A stretch of 64,000 nucleotides of DNA, from the NCBI RefSeq assembly GCF_000802245.2, contig NZ_CP021080.1, positions 1,426,001 through 1,490,000 of the forward strand, in the 5' to 3' direction. Source of the stretch: Streptomyces pluripotens (GTDB lineage: Bacteria > Actinomycetota > Actinomycetes > Streptomycetales > Streptomycetaceae). A program made the position numbers and the translations under genes. Positions 43,992 to 54,288 of this stretch are shown in pieces; within the stretch, counting starts at the first letter, position 1, and every line of letters begins with the position of its first letter. The notes beneath the pieces are model-generated. The model searched no databases. It saw only the letters and a list, made by a program, of their open reading frames with translations, and was not told where the DNA came from.

Positions 43992-45002
43992 GTGGGCGTG
44001 CCAAAGCTGAACCGCGCCGATGCCGAAGCGGCCGTGCGCAACCCGCTCGCCTTCATCGCCGACCGCTGGACCCCTGCTCCCGGGACCGTACGGCGGGCGG
44101 CGCTCGCCGCGCTCGTCATGTCGGTCGTCATCGTCGTGACCGGCGGCGCCGTACGCCTGACCGGCTCGGGCCTCGGTTGCCCCACCTGGCCCACCTGCAC
44201 CGACGACTCGCTGACCACGACCCGGGCCATGGGTGTCCACGGCATCATCGAGTTCGGCAACCGCATGCTGACGTACGTGCTGTGCGCGGCCGTCGGCTGG
44301 GCGATCGTCGCGGCCCGTGCCGAGAAGCCGTGGCGGCGCAGTCTGACCCGGCTGGGCTGGGCACAGTTCTGGGTGGTCATGGGCAACGCGGTGCTGGGCG
44401 GCATCGTGGTCCTGGTCGGCCTCAACCCGTACACGGTCGCCGCGCACTTCCTGCTCTCCTCGGCGCTGATCGCGGTGGCGACGGTGATGTGGCAGCGCGC
44501 CCGGGAGGGCGACGCCGCACCGCGTCCGCTGGTCGGCAAGGCCGTGCAGCAGCTGGTGTGGTTCCTGGTTGCGGCGTCCGTGCTGCTCATCGTCATGGGC
44601 ACGGTCGTGACCGGTGCCGGACCGCACGCCGGTGACTCCAGCGAGGTCGACCGGATCCACATCAACTGGGAGACCGCGGCCAAGATGCACGCGGTGCTCG
44701 CCTGGATCGTGGTGACGCTGACGTTCGCCCTGTGGTTCGTCCTGAAGGCGGTGGACGCACCGAAGGGGCCGTCGGCGCGGACGCGCGAACTGTTCCTGAT
44801 CCTGCTCGCCCAGGGCGTGCTGGGTTATGTGCAGTACTTCATGCACCTGCCCGAGTTCCTGGTCGGCCTCCACATGCTCGGCTCGTGCCTGATCTGGATC
44901 GGCGTCCTGCGCGTTCTGCTGTCGCTGCGGGAACGCCCGCAGGCCGCCCCACTGGACCTACCCGGTCCTTCGCCCGAGCTGACGGCTGACACGCGCGCCT
45001 GA
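43992..45002 (+). CDS. ctaA: Heme A synthase (COX15/CtaA)
   Basis: 336 aa from GTG 43992; GGAGG 8 bases upstream favours it over GTG 43998. Eight membrane spans. GLGCPTWPTC provides the paired extracytoplasmic cysteines of the Gram-positive CtaA type. MGVHGIIEFGNRMLTY, AAHFLLSSALIAV, KMHAVLAWIVVTL and VGLHMLGSCLIWIG carry the four heme-ligand histidines. It oxidises the heme O methyl group to give heme A for cytochrome aa3 oxidase. Its partner ctaB lies 2.1 kb away on the other strand. Confidence 0.96.
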   Translation: MGVPKLNRADAEAAVRNPLAFIADRWTPAPGTVRRAALAALVMSVVIVVTGGAVRLTGSGLGCPTWPTCTDDSLTTTRAMGVHGIIEFGNRMLTYVLCAAVGWAIVAARAEKPWRRSLTRLGWAQFWVVMGNAVLGGIVVLVGLNPYTVAAHFLLSSALIAVATVMWQRAREGDAAPRPLVGKAVQQLVWFLVAASVLLIVMGTVVTGAGPHAGDSSEVDRIHINWETAAKMHAVLAWIVVTLTFALWFVLKAVDAPKGPSARTRELFLILLAQGVLGYVQYFMHLPEFLVGLHMLGSCLIWIGVLRVLLSLRERPQAAPLDLPGPSPELTADTRA

Positions 45003-45003
45003 G

Positions 45004-45363
45004 TCACCCGTACGCCGTGACCGGCGCGTCGATCGCCGGGCTGAGGTAGGCACGGGTCAGCTTGGCGCAGCGGGCCAGCAGGTCGCCACGGGACGGGACG
45101 GGGTCCTGGTGCGCGTGGCGCCGTCGCACGAGGTCCTCGACGACCTCGGGGGGAGCCCCACGCCCCGCAGTTCGGCGTGCGCCTACCGCTTCAAGATCAG
45201 CCGCCCCCTCGCCCAGGGTCACGGTGGCACGGGCGAAGGTCAGCAGCCCCAGGTCGACCCAGACATCGCACCGCCTGGCCTCGCCGACCGCCCAGACGCC
45301 GAGGGAGCCGACGACCAGCAGCGCGCGCAGGAAGCGGACGGGACGCACATCGGTCTGCACCAT
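45004..45363 (-). CDS. Small conserved protein with N-terminal membrane span
   Basis: 119 aa from ATG 45363. A hydrophobic segment (FLRALLVVGSLGVWAVGEA) precedes a basic, cysteine-bearing region (RRCDVWVDLGLLTFARATVT) and EVVEDLVRRRHAHQDPVPSR. Strong third-position GC on this strand supports it. Convergent with ctaA, only one base between stops. No family recognised; the position suggests a Streptomyces-type conserved gene. Confidence 0.7.
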   Translation of the reverse strand: MVQTDVRPVRFLRALLVVGSLGVWAVGEARRCDVWVDLGLLTFARATVTLGEGAADLEAVGARRTAGRGAPPEVVEDLVRRRHAHQDPVPSRGDLLARCAKLTRAYLSPAIDAPVTAYG

Positions 45364-45399
45364 CCCAGCCTGTGCGGCACGGTGACCGCCGTACAGCTC

Positions 45400-46506
45400 T
45401 CAGTCCAGGCCGTAGACCCGCCGCGCATTGTCCGCCGCGATCATGCGGGCCACCCGCTGGGCGTCCTCCAGCGACCACGCGCCCTCGGCGGCCCAGGTCC
45501 CCAGGACACGGCCCAGGGCCTCGCGGAACAGGCGAGCACCGACGACGTGCAGTTCGGGCAGGCGGTGAGCACCGGTGGAGAAGAGAATCTTGCCGAAGGG
45601 GGCCAGCTCCAGGATTTCGGCGAGGACGGTGGCCGCTCGGGCGCCGGTGCGCACGAGCGCGGCGCCCGAGTCCGCGTAGACGTGCGGGAAGACGCCGGCC
45701 AGGTGGGCGGCCTGGCGGTGGTAGGGGTAGCCGTGCAACAGGATCAGGTCGGTGCCGAGGCCGGCCGTGGCTCGCACGAAGTCGGTCAGCAGCACCGGGT
45801 CCGTACGGTCCAGGTGGGCGCCCGGCTCGCCGAGTCCGGCGTGCAGTTGCAGCGGCAGACCGACGGCGACCGCGATCCACAGCACGTGCCGGAGCAGCAC
45901 GGGGTCGGTCAGCACGCCACCGACCCTCCGGTCGGCCAGCCAGCGGGCCGCCGCGCCCCGCACCTCTCCGGGCCCCGGCGGCTCGGATGCGAGAGCCAGG
46001 CCGTGTCTGAGGCCCGCGATCGAGGTGAAGGCGACCGCGTCCGCCGCGGCGCCCTGTACGGCCTCGGCCAGATTGGTGAGGAAGGACTCGACCGTGCCGG
46101 AGGTGTCGGCCACCTGCTCGGCCAGCGGCTCCAGACGGACGATCTCACGTGCCCCGGCGGCTCCGTGGCAGGCCATCTCAGCGGGGCCGGTGAGGTCACC
46201 GGGCACGCCCGTGTCGACGAGGTAGGTGGTGATGCCGCTGCCCCGCAGCAGCATGCGGGTTGCCTCCAGAGCACCCAGTTCCCGACGGCGGGCCAAGTAG
46301 CGGGCGGGTGGGCAGTGCGGTTCCAGGCCGAGCAGGGGCGGGCACCAGCGGCGCACCGCGAAACCGGTCTGGGTGTCGAAGAGGGTGGTGCCCGGAGCCG
46401 GTGGCCCCTCGGTGCGGGCCAGCTGGGCCTCGAAGGTGCCGAGGCCCAGCTCGGTGCGCAGTACGCCGTGGCAGTACTGGTCCACGAGGGACGGCGTTTC
46501 GATCAT
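45400..46506 (-). CDS. Amidohydrolase-family protein
   Basis: 368 aa from ATG 46506 with GGGAG 6 bases upstream. It begins IETPSLVDQYCHGVLRTELG and has LPLQLHAGLGEPGAHLDRTD and LILLHGYPYHRQAAHLAGVF, then PHVYADSGAALVRTGARAAT and GKILFSTGAHRLPELH. This is the amidohydrolase_2 barrel as in FluG N-terminal domains and glucuronate-isomerase-like proteins. The usual HxH of the first strand is reduced (QYCHG). Some FluG relatives act on gamma-glutamyl compounds; the substrate is unknown here. Confidence 0.85.
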   Translation of the reverse strand: MIETPSLVDQYCHGVLRTELGLGTFEAQLARTEGPPAPGTTLFDTQTGFAVRRWCPPLLGLEPHCPPARYLARRRELGALEATRMLLRGSGITTYLVDTGVPGDLTGPAEMACHGAAGAREIVRLEPLAEQVADTSGTVESFLTNLAEAVQGAAADAVAFTSIAGLRHGLALASEPPGPGEVRGAAARWLADRRVGGVLTDPVLLRHVLWIAVAVGLPLQLHAGLGEPGAHLDRTDPVLLTDFVRATAGLGTDLILLHGYPYHRQAAHLAGVFPHVYADSGAALVRTGARAATVLAEILELAPFGKILFSTGAHRLPELHVVGARLFREALGRVLGTWAAEGAWSLEDAQRVARMIAADNARRVYGLD

Positions 46507-46693
46507 TCCGGCTCCCGAAGGGACGCGTGGGCGCTGCGCTTGCTCACACGTCCTAACGGGTGAACCCGGTTCAGGTGGCGGTAGTGAGCGCAAAGGGGGG
46601 CAAGGGAACCACGCGGCCGGCCGGGCCGGATCTACGGTGGCCGAACCGCCCGCGCATCCCGGGCTCGCTCATCAGCCAGGGCCGGTTGCGGCA

Positions 46694-47026
46694 CTAGCCG
46701 CCCAGCTGGATGCCTGCCATCCGCTTCCACTCGTACGGGCCCGTCCGCACCTTGGCCGCGAACTCGCCGTCGAAGGACTCGTGCACGGTGATCCCGGCCT
46801 TCTCCACCGCCTGCTCGGCGATCTTCGTGCTGGGAGCCACTAGGTCACCCCAGCCACCGTCCTCACCCACGAGGACGATGCGGACGCCGCGTTCGCCGAT
46901 GTAGGCCACCTGCCCCTCGGCGCCGCCGTGCGCCGTGGAGAAGGCACTGATCTGCCGGGCCAGCTTCGCCGCCTTACGCTCGGCCTTGGCCTCGGCCTTG
47001 GGGTCAACCTGCTGCGTGTCTGCCAT
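46694..47026 (-). CDS. Small conserved protein (110 aa) downstream of ctaB
   Basis: ATG 47026. The N-terminus is a charged helix (VDPKAEAKAERKAAKLARQI). The rest is a compact alpha/beta sequence (QVAYIGERGVRIVLVGEDGG, KIAEQAVEKAGITVHESFDG, VRTGPYEWKRMAGIQLGG). No signal or membrane span. A strong terminator separates it from ctaB, so it should have its own promoter in the short gap. Conserved in position in Streptomyces as far as I can recall; function unknown. Confidence 0.8.
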   Translation of the reverse strand: MADTQQVDPKAEAKAERKAAKLARQISAFSTAHGGAEGQVAYIGERGVRIVLVGEDGGWGDLVAPSTKIAEQAVEKAGITVHESFDGEFAAKVRTGPYEWKRMAGIQLGG

Positions 47027-47060
47027 GACCAGGATGCTACCGACGGGTAGACCGAACGGC

Positions 47061-47102
47061 GACGGGAGGGGTGCGTGGCCTTGACCACGCACCCCTCCCG
47101 TC
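47061..47102. terminator. 18-bp perfect-stem terminator after ctaB
   Basis: GACGGGAGGGGTGCGTGG (47061-47078) pairs perfectly with 47085-47102 across the loop CCTTGA. It lies 14 bases beyond the ctaB stop in the direction of transcription and isolates ctaB from the 110-residue gene. One of the two strongest terminators in the window. Confidence 0.92.
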
Positions 47103-47115
47103 CGCGGAAGAGCAC

Positions 47116-48087
47116 TCAGCGCAGGAAGGGGTCCACCGCGACCGCGACGAACAGGATCGACACGTACGTGATCGACCAGTGGAACAGGCGCATCTCCTTC
47201 AGCTTCGCGCCGGTCACCTCGGCCTTCGCCCGGTTCTGCAGCGCGTGCGCCTCCCACAGCCAGAACCCGCCGGCCGCCAGGGCGACCGCCGTGTAGAACC
47301 AGCCGGTGTAGCCGAGGGGGGTCAGCATCAGCGACACGGCGACCATCACCCAGCTGTAGATGACGATCTGCCGGGCGACGACCTTGTTGGAAGCGATGAC
47401 CGGGAGCATCGGCACGCCCGCACGCGCATAGTCCTCCTTGACCTTCATGGACAGCGGCCAGTAGTGCGGCGGGGTCCAGAAGAACATGACGAGGAAGAGG
47501 ATGACCGGCGCCCACGACATGGAGTTCGTGACCGACGACCAGCCGATGAGCACCGGCAGGCAGCCGGCGATGCCGCCCCACACGATGTTCTGCGAGGTAC
47601 GCCGCTTGAGGATCATCGTGTAGACGACGACGTAGAAGAGGAGCGCACCGAGGGACAACCAGGCGGAGAGCCAGTTGACGGTGAACCCGAACAGCAGCGT
47701 GGAGATGACCGCGAGGGTGATGCCGAAGGCCAGGCACTCGCGCGGGCTGACCATGCCGGTCACCAGCGGCCGCTGCGAGGTGCGGTCCATCAGGGCGTCG
47801 ATGTCCCGGTCGATGTACATGTTCAGCGCGTTGGCGCCGCCCGCGGAGAGGTAGCCGCCGATGCAGGTCAACAGGACCAGCTTGAGGTCGGGCACGCCCT
47901 GCTGGGCCAGGAACATCACCGGAACCGTGGTGATGAGCAGCAACTCGATGATCCGTGGCTTGGTCAGCGCCACGAACGCCTTGACACGGGCCCCGAACGG
48001 CCGGTGAACCGGGCTCTGGCTCGCACCACCGAGCACACCCGCTGGACGGGATTCGACGGCCGTCACGCACACCCCTGACAGAGACAT
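47116..48087 (-). CDS. ctaB: Protoheme IX farnesyltransferase (heme O synthase)
   Basis: 323 aa from ATG 48087; GGGGGAGG about 9 bases upstream supports it (GTG 48066 is the alternative). UbiA-type prenyltransferase with about nine membrane spans. [20 protein letters not shown] is the first aspartate-rich motif and [15 protein letters not shown] the region of the second. It adds farnesyl to heme B to make heme O, the substrate of CtaA. Divergent from tkt. Confidence 0.96.
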   Translation of the reverse strand: MSLSGVCVTAVESRPAGVLGGASQSPVHRPFGARVKAFVALTKPRIIELLLITTVPVMFLAQQGVPDLKLVLLTCIGGYLSAGGANALNMYIDRDIDALMDRTSQRPLVTGMVSPRECLAFGITLAVISTLLFGFTVNWLSAWLSLGALLFYVVVYTMILKRRTSQNIVWGGIAGCLPVLIGWSSVTNSMSWAPVILFLVMFFWTPPHYWPLSMKVKEDYARAGVPMLPVIASNKVVARQIVIYSWVMVAVSLMLTPLGYTGWFYTAVALAAGGFWLWEAHALQNRAKAEVTGAKLKEMRLFHWSITYVSILFVAVAVDPFLR

Positions 48088-48450
48088 CCCAGCAAACCTC
48101 CCCCGTGTGAAGTCCCGGTAAAGGCTCGCGCGTACCACGCCACTTTAGACGTTGCCCATACCCCGGCCTTCGCGGGGGTGGGGTCGTGTTGGCAGCGCGG
48201 CCCCGACGTGCATTCGACGGCTCGTTTGAGCAGTCAGATGAGCGGCTCCGTATTCATGTGCCAAATGCCTTCTCGGCCAGTCGGGAGGCGGATCGCACGC
48301 AGTCCCGGCAGTCTGTAAACACTCGAAAAAATGCACGTCCTCACGAGGGTAGGCTCAGCTGCGGCCGGTGGGCAGAAGCACGCCGGCGGCCGGGTGGGGG
48401 CATGCCCCGAAGACCGGCGATCGACATGTGGAGAGGAGCCCTGACCCAGG
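48088..48450. other. 363-base intergenic region between ctaB and tkt
   Basis: Non-coding as far as I can see. Near 48300-48350 the AT-rich CTCGAAAAAATGCACG is followed by GTAGGCTC, whose TAGGCT fits a Streptomyces -10, and would drive the tkt-tal-zwf-opcA-pgl operon with a leader of about 95 bases. The left end holds the ctaB promoter and ribosome site. GGAGAGGAG at about 48431 is rather far from the tkt GTG. Confidence 0.6.
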
Positions 48451-50559
48451 GTGAGCACCAAGCCGACCACCACAGACTTTGAGTGGACCGAGCTGGACCA
48501 GCGGGCCGTGGACACCGCCCGCGTCCTAGCCGCCGACGCCGTACAGAAGGTGGGTAACGGCCATCCCGGTACGGCGATGAGCCTGGCCCCGGCCGCCTAC
48601 ACCCTCTTCCAGAAGGTGATGCGTCATGACCCGGCCGACCCCGAGTGGGTCGGACGGGACCGTTTCGTGCTGTCCGCCGGCCACTCGTCCCTGACCCTCT
48701 ACACCCAGCTGTACCTGGCCGGTTTCGGCCTGGAACTGGAGGACCTGGAGGCCTTCCGCACCTGGGGTTCGAAGACGCCGGGCCACCCCGAGTACGGGCA
48801 CACCGCAGGCGTGGAGACCACCACGGGGCCGCTGGGCCAGGGCGTCGCGAACGCGGTGGGCATGGCGATGGCCGCCCGCTACGAGCGCGGTCTGTTCGAC
48901 CCGGACGCTCCGCGGGGCGAGTCCCCCTTCGACCACTTCGTCTACTGCATCGCCGGTGACGGCTGTCTCCAGGAGGGCATCTCCGCGGAGGCGTCCTCGC
49001 TGGCCGGACACCAGAAGCTCGGCAACCTGATCCTGCTGTGGGACGACAACCACATCTCGATCGAGGGCGACACCGAGACCGCCGTCTCCGAGGACACCGT
49101 CAAGCGCTACGAGGCGTACGGCTGGCACGTGCAGCGTGTCGAGCCGAAGGAGAACGGCGACCTGGACCCGGCGGCGATCTTCGCCGCGGTGCAGGAGGCC
49201 AAGACGGTCACCGACCGGCCCTCGTTCATCGCGATGCGTTCGATCATCGCCTGGCCCGCCCCGCACGCGCAGAACACCGAGGCCGCACACGGCTCCGCGC
49301 TGGGCGAGGAGGAGGTGGCGGCGACCAAGCGCGTCCTGGGCTTCGACCCGGAGCGGACCTTCGAGGTCGCCGACGAGGTCCTCACCCACACCCGCCGGGC
49401 CCTGGAGCGGGGCCGCCAGGCCAGGTCGGAGTGGGAGAAGTCCCTGCAGGAGTGGCGGGACGGCAGCGCCGAACGGGCCGCCGAGTTCGACCGCATCAGC
49501 AAGGGCGAGCTGCCGGCCGGCTGGGAGGAGAAGCTCCCGGTGTTCGAGCCGGGCAAGGCCGTCGCCACCCGTGCCGCCTCCGGCAAGGTGCTACAGGCGC
49601 TCGGCCCGGTGCTCCCCGAGCTGTGGGGCGGCTCCGCCGACCTGGCCGGGTCGAACAACACGACCATCGACAAGGACAGCTCCTTCCTCCCCGAGGGCAA
49701 CCCGCTGCCCGAGGCCAATCCGTACGGCCGCACGATCCACTTCGGCATCCGCGAGCATTCCATGGGCGCCGAGATGAACGGCATCGCCCTGCACGGAAAC
49801 ACCCGCGTCTACGGCGGCACCTTCCTGGTGTTCTCCGACTACATGCGCAACGCCGTACGCCTGTCGGCGCTGATGCACCTGCCGGTGACCTACGTGTGGA
49901 CCCACGACTCCATCGGTCTCGGCGAGGACGGCCCCACCCACCAGCCGGTGGAACACCTGGCCTCGCTGCGCGCGATCCCGGGCCTGAACATCGTCCGCCC
50001 GGCGGACGCCAACGAGACCACCATCGCCTGGCGCGAAATCCTCAGGCGCTACACCAAGGAGTTCGGCAAGGGCCAGCCGCACGGTCTGGCGCTCACCCGC
50101 CAGGGGGTGCCGGTGTACGAGCCCAACGAAAACGCCGCCCGCGGTGGTTACGTCCTGTTCGACGCCGAGGGCGGCGAGCCGCAGGTGATCCTGATCGCCA
50201 CCGGCTCGGAGGTGCACCTGGCCGTCGGGGCGCGCGAGCAGCTCCAGGCGGAAGGCGTCCCCACCCGAGTGGTGTCCATGCCGTCCGTGGAGTGGTTCGA
50301 GCAGCAGGAGCAGGAGTACCGGGACTCCGTGCTGCCCCCGTCCGTGAAGGCCCGGGTCGCCGTGGAGGCGGGTGTCGGGCTGACCTGGTACCGCTACGTC
50401 GGGGACGCCGGCCGCATCGTTTCCCTGGAGCACTTCGGTGCTTCCGCCGACGGCAAGGTCCTTTTCCGCGAGTTCGGTTTCACCGCCGAGAACGTCGCCG
50501 CCCAGGCGAAGGAATCGATCGCCGCGGCCCGGGAATCCCTCGCCGCCGGCCGACGCTGA
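48451..50559 (+). CDS. tkt: Transketolase
   Basis: 702 aa from GTG 48451. Thiamine-diphosphate enzyme of the non-oxidative pentose phosphate pathway. [40 protein letters not shown] and [20 protein letters not shown] (GDG motif of cofactor binding) are in the first half. [39 protein letters not shown] and RVSMPS-like sequence follow. First gene of tkt-tal-zwf-opcA-pgl, the conserved actinobacterial arrangement. Confidence 0.97.
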   Translation: MSTKPTTTDFEWTELDQRAVDTARVLAADAVQKVGNGHPGTAMSLAPAAYTLFQKVMRHDPADPEWVGRDRFVLSAGHSSLTLYTQLYLAGFGLELEDLEAFRTWGSKTPGHPEYGHTAGVETTTGPLGQGVANAVGMAMAARYERGLFDPDAPRGESPFDHFVYCIAGDGCLQEGISAEASSLAGHQKLGNLILLWDDNHISIEGDTETAVSEDTVKRYEAYGWHVQRVEPKENGDLDPAAIFAAVQEAKTVTDRPSFIAMRSIIAWPAPHAQNTEAAHGSALGEEEVAATKRVLGFDPERTFEVADEVLTHTRRALERGRQARSEWEKSLQEWRDGSAERAAEFDRISKGELPAGWEEKLPVFEPGKAVATRAASGKVLQALGPVLPELWGGSADLAGSNNTTIDKDSSFLPEGNPLPEANPYGRTIHFGIREHSMGAEMNGIALHGNTRVYGGTFLVFSDYMRNAVRLSALMHLPVTYVWTHDSIGLGEDGPTHQPVEHLASLRAIPGLNIVRPADANETTIAWREILRRYTKEFGKGQPHGLALTRQGVPVYEPNENAARGGYVLFDAEGGEPQVILIATGSEVHLAVGAREQLQAEGVPTRVVSMPSVEWFEQQEQEYRDSVLPPSVKARVAVEAGVGLTWYRYVGDAGRIVSLEHFGASADGKVLFREFGFTAENVAAQAKESIAAARESLAAGRR

Positions 50560-50592
50560 CGCTCATATACGACACGTAGGAGATGTAATTCC

Positions 50593-51711
50593 ATGACAGA
50601 CGCACTCAAGCGCCTCTCCGAAGAAGGCGTCGCGATCTGGCTGGACGACCTGTCGCGCAAGCGGATCACGTCCGGCAACCTCGCCGAGCTGATCGACCAG
50701 CAGCACGTCGTGGGCGTCACCACCAACCCGACGATCTTCCAGAAGGCGATCTCCCAGGGCGACGGCTACAGCCTGCAGCTGTCGGACCTCGCCGCCCGCA
50801 AGGTCACCGTCGAAGAGGCCATCCGCATGATCACGACGGCGGACGTCCGGGATGCCGCCGACATCCTGCGCCCGATGTTCGACGCCACGGACGGACAGGA
50901 CGGCCGGGTCTCCATCGAGGTCGACCCGCGCCTCGCGCACAACACCAGGGCGACCATCGCAGAGGCCAAGCAACTGGCCTGGCTCGTGGACCGGCCCAAC
51001 ACCCTGATCAAGATTCCGGCCACCAAGGCGGGTCTGCCGGCGATCACCGAGGTCATCGGCCTCGGCATCAGCGTCAACGTCACGCTGATCTTCTCCCTGG
51101 AGCGCTACCGCGAGGTCATGGCCGCCTACCTCTCCGGTCTGGAGAAGGCCAGGGAGCGCGGACTGGACCTGTCGAAGATCCGCTCGGTGGCGTCCTTCTT
51201 CGTGTCCCGTGTGGACACCGAGATCGACCGCCGGATCGACGCCCTGGGCACCGACGAGGCCAAGGCGCTGCGCGGCAAGGCCGGAGTGGCCAACGCCCGC
51301 CTCGCCTACCAGGCGTACGAGGAGGTCTTCGCCTCCGACCGCTGGAACGCCCTGGAAAACGCGGGCGCCAACAAGCAGCGTCCGCTGTGGGCCTCCACAG
51401 GTGTCAAGGACAAGGCGTACAAGGACACCATGTACGTCGAGGAACTGGCGGCGCCGAACACGGTCAACACGATGCCGGAGGCCACGCTGGAGGCCACCGA
51501 CGACCACGGCGAGATCCGCGGCGACGCGGTCACCGGTACCTACGAGCAGGCCCGCGCCGAGATCGACGCACTGGAGAAGCTCGGCATCTCCTACGACGAC
51601 GTCGTGCAGGTGCTGGAGGACGAGGGCGTCGAGAAGTTCGAGGCGTCCTGGAACGACCTGCTGAAGTCGACCGAGGCGGAGATGCAGCGCCTCACCCCCT
51701 CGGAGGGCTGA
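50593..51711 (+). CDS. tal: Transaldolase
   Basis: 372 aa from ATG 50593, with AGGAGATG about 8 bases upstream. Class I aldolase of the long actinobacterial type: [40 protein letters not shown] with the Schiff-base lysine, [20 protein letters not shown] and [20 protein letters not shown]. It moves dihydroxyacetone units between sugar phosphates. One base separates its stop from the zwf start codon. Confidence 0.97.
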   Translation: MTDALKRLSEEGVAIWLDDLSRKRITSGNLAELIDQQHVVGVTTNPTIFQKAISQGDGYSLQLSDLAARKVTVEEAIRMITTADVRDAADILRPMFDATDGQDGRVSIEVDPRLAHNTRATIAEAKQLAWLVDRPNTLIKIPATKAGLPAITEVIGLGISVNVTLIFSLERYREVMAAYLSGLEKARERGLDLSKIRSVASFFVSRVDTEIDRRIDALGTDEAKALRGKAGVANARLAYQAYEEVFASDRWNALENAGANKQRPLWASTGVKDKAYKDTMYVEELAAPNTVNTMPEATLEATDDHGEIRGDAVTGTYEQARAEIDALEKLGISYDDVVQVLEDEGVEKFEASWNDLLKSTEAEMQRLTPSEG

Positions 51712-51712
51712 G

Positions 51713-53257
51713 TTGACCCCCCTCTCCGGGCCCGGTTCCCGAGCGAATCCGCTTCGTGACCCGGCCGACCGACGGCTCCCGCGTATCGCGGGGCCGTCGG
51801 GCCTGGTCATCTTCGGTGTGACCGGTGACCTGTCCCGCAAGAAGCTGATGCCGGCGGTGTACGACCTCGCCAACCGGGGTCTGCTGCCGCCGGGCTTCTC
51901 GCTGGTGGGCTTCGCCCGCCGCGAGTGGGAGCACGAGGACTTCGCCTCCGAAGTGCACGACGCGGTCAAGGCGCACGCCCGTACGCCGTTCCGGGAGGAG
52001 GTCTGGCAGCAGCTCATCCAGGGGATGCGCTTCGTCCAGGGCACCTTCGACGACGACGACGCCTTCGAACGGCTGCGCGGCACCATCGAGGAGCTGGACA
52101 AGGCACAGGGCACGGGCGGCAACTTCGCCTTCTACCTGTCCGTACCGCCGCGTTCCTTCCCGGTGGTCATCCAGCAGCTGAAGAAGCACGGTCTCGCCGA
52201 CCAGACCGGCGGTTCCTGGCGGCGCGCGGTCATCGAGAAGCCGTTCGGCCACGATCTGAAATCGGCCGAGGAGCTGAACAAGGTCGTGCACGAGGTGTTC
52301 ACTCCGGACCAGGTGTTCCGGATCGACCACTACCTCGGCAAGGAGACCGTTCAGAACATTCTGGCGCTGCGCTTCGCCAACACCATGTTCGAACCGATCT
52401 GGAACCGTTCCTTCGTGGACCACGTACAGATCACCATGGCCGAGGACATCGGCATCGGCGGCCGGGCCGGCTACTACGACGGCATCGGCGCCGCCCGGGA
52501 CGTGATCCAGAACCACCTGCTGCAGCTGATGGCCCTGACCGCGATGGAGGAGCCGGCCTCCTTCGACGCGGACGCGCTGGCCGCGGAGAAGACCAAGGTG
52601 CTCGGGGCGGTCCGGCTGCCGAAGGACCTGGGCCACAGTACCGTGCGCGGGCAGTACGCAGGCGGCTGGCAGGGCGGCGAGAAGGTCATCGGCTACCTCG
52701 AAGAGGAGGGCATCGACCCCAAGTCGAAGACCGACACGTACGCGGCGATCAAGCTGGGGATCGACAACCGCCGCTGGGCGGGCGTCCCCTTCTACCTGCG
52801 CGCCGGCAAACGGCTCGGCCGCCGGGTGACCGAGATCGCGGTTGTCTTCCAGCGGGCCCCGCACTCCCCCTTCGACCACACCGCCACCGAGGAGCTCGGT
52901 CAGAACGCGATCGTCATCCGCGTCCAACCGGACGAGGGGATCACGGTCCGCTTCGGGTCCAAGGTGCCGGGCACCTCGATGGAGATCCGGGACGTCTCCA
53001 TGGACTTCGCCTACGGCGAGTCGTTCACGGAGTCCAGTCCGGAGGCGTACGAACGGCTCATCCTGGACGTACTGCTCGGCGACGCCAACCTCTTCCCGCG
53101 CACGGAGGAGGTCGAGCTGTCCTGGAAGATCCTCGACCCGATCGAGGAGTACTGGGACCGGCACGGCAAGCCCGCGCAGTACCAGTCGGGCACCTGGGGC
53201 CCCGCCGAGGCGGACGAGATGCTCGCACGAGACGGACGGAGCTGGCGCAGGCCATGA
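51713..53257 (+). CDS. zwf: Glucose-6-phosphate dehydrogenase
   Basis: 514 aa from TTG 51713; GGAGGG at 51702-51707 within the end of tal is the ribosome site. LVIFGVTGDLSRKKLMPAVY is the dinucleotide-binding loop, VFRIDHYLGKETVQNILALR the substrate motif with catalytic histidine, and FYLRAGKRLGRRVTEIAVVF a later conserved block. It makes NADPH and 6-phosphogluconolactone. Its activity in actinobacteria depends on OpcA, the next gene, which overlaps by ATGA. Confidence 0.97.
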   Translation: MTPLSGPGSRANPLRDPADRRLPRIAGPSGLVIFGVTGDLSRKKLMPAVYDLANRGLLPPGFSLVGFARREWEHEDFASEVHDAVKAHARTPFREEVWQQLIQGMRFVQGTFDDDDAFERLRGTIEELDKAQGTGGNFAFYLSVPPRSFPVVIQQLKKHGLADQTGGSWRRAVIEKPFGHDLKSAEELNKVVHEVFTPDQVFRIDHYLGKETVQNILALRFANTMFEPIWNRSFVDHVQITMAEDIGIGGRAGYYDGIGAARDVIQNHLLQLMALTAMEEPASFDADALAAEKTKVLGAVRLPKDLGHSTVRGQYAGGWQGGEKVIGYLEEEGIDPKSKTDTYAAIKLGIDNRRWAGVPFYLRAGKRLGRRVTEIAVVFQRAPHSPFDHTATEELGQNAIVIRVQPDEGITVRFGSKVPGTSMEIRDVSMDFAYGESFTESSPEAYERLILDVLLGDANLFPRTEEVELSWKILDPIEEYWDRHGKPAQYQSGTWGPAEADEMLARDGRSWRRP

Positions 53258-54288
53258 AGATAGACCTGACCGAGACCACCGCCGGCGAGATCAACAAGGC
53301 GCTCGTGCAGGGACGTCGCGCCATCGGTACGCCCGCCGTCGGCATGGTGCTGACCCTGGTCATCGTCACCGACGAGGAGAACGCCTACGACGCCCTGAAG
53401 GCCGCCAACGACGCGTCGCGCCAGCACCCCTCGCGCACGCTGGTGGTCATCAAGCGCGTCTCCCGCACCCTTCGGGACCGCACGTCCTCACGTCTGGACG
53501 CCGAGGTGCGGGTGGGCGCGGACGCCGGTACCGGCGAGACGGTCGTGCTGCGGCTGTACGGCGAGATGGTGGACCACGCCGATTCGGTCGTCCTGCCGCT
53601 GCTGCTGCCGGACGCCCCGGTGGTCGTGTGGTGGCCGGTGAACGCCCCGCTGGACCCGGCAAAGGACCCGCTGGGCGCCCTGGCCCAGCGCAGGGTCACC
53701 GACACCTACGCCTCCGAACAGCCGGTGCTGGAGCTGTCCGCCCGCGCCGAGGCCTACACCCCCGGCGACACCGACCTGTCCTGGACCCGGATCACGCCGT
53801 GGCGCTCGATGCTCGCGGCGGCCCTGGACCAGGTCCCCTGTGAGGTGAGGGCCATCGAGGTGGAGGGCGAGGAGTTCAACCCGAGCTGCGAGTTGCTGGC
53901 GATGTGGCTCGCCGACCGGCTGGACGTTCCGGTGAAACGGTCACTGTCGAGTGGTCCGGGGCTCACCGCGGTCCGGATGGACACCTCTGGCGGCTCGATC
54001 GTCCTGGACCGCGCGGACGGTTCGCTCGCCACGTTGTCCATCGAGGGTCAGCCGGCCCGCGCGGTGGCGCTCAAGCGTCGGGAGACGGCCGAGCTGATCG
54101 CGGAGGAACTGCGCCGGCTCGACCCGGACGACACCTACGCGTCGGCGCTGCGCTACGGCCTGGAGCGGCTGAACACCGGTCCGGAGCAGCAGCCCGGGGC
54201 CGAGGCGGCCGAGGTGACCGGGGCGGCAGCGAAGAAGGCGACGGCCAAGACCGCCAGGAAGACGGCGAGGAAGGCGACGGCGAAGTGA
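53254..54288 (+). CDS. opcA: Glucose-6-phosphate dehydrogenase assembly protein OpcA
   Basis: 344 aa from ATG 53254. The OpcA family starts MKIDLTETTAGEINKALVQG and continues RTLVVIKRVSRTLRDRTSSR, SVVLPLLLPDAPVVVWWPVN and WTRITPWRSMLAAALDQVPC. It is needed for full dehydrogenase activity and redox control. The last 20 residues are an Ala/Lys/Thr/Arg tail (AAKKATAKTARKTARKATAK) of histone-H1-like composition, longer than the folded family needs. Couples to pgl by a GTGA overlap. Confidence 0.95.
   Translation: MKIDLTETTAGEINKALVQGRRAIGTPAVGMVLTLVIVTDEENAYDALKAANDASRQHPSRTLVVIKRVSRTLRDRTSSRLDAEVRVGADAGTGETVVLRLYGEMVDHADSVVLPLLLPDAPVVVWWPVNAPLDPAKDPLGALAQRRVTDTYASEQPVLELSARAEAYTPGDTDLSWTRITPWRSMLAAALDQVPCEVRAIEVEGEEFNPSCELLAMWLADRLDVPVKRSLSSGPGLTAVRMDTSGGSIVLDRADGSLATLSIEGQPARAVALKRRETAELIAEELRRLDPDDTYASALRYGLERLNTGPEQQPGAEAAEVTGAAAKKATAKTARKTARKATAK

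Noticed and set aside
51925..53253. N-terminal extension of OpcA reaching far into zwf
   Set aside because: The extension is the shadow of zwf in another frame. The OpcA family begins at ATG 53254, which overlaps the zwf stop by ATGA.
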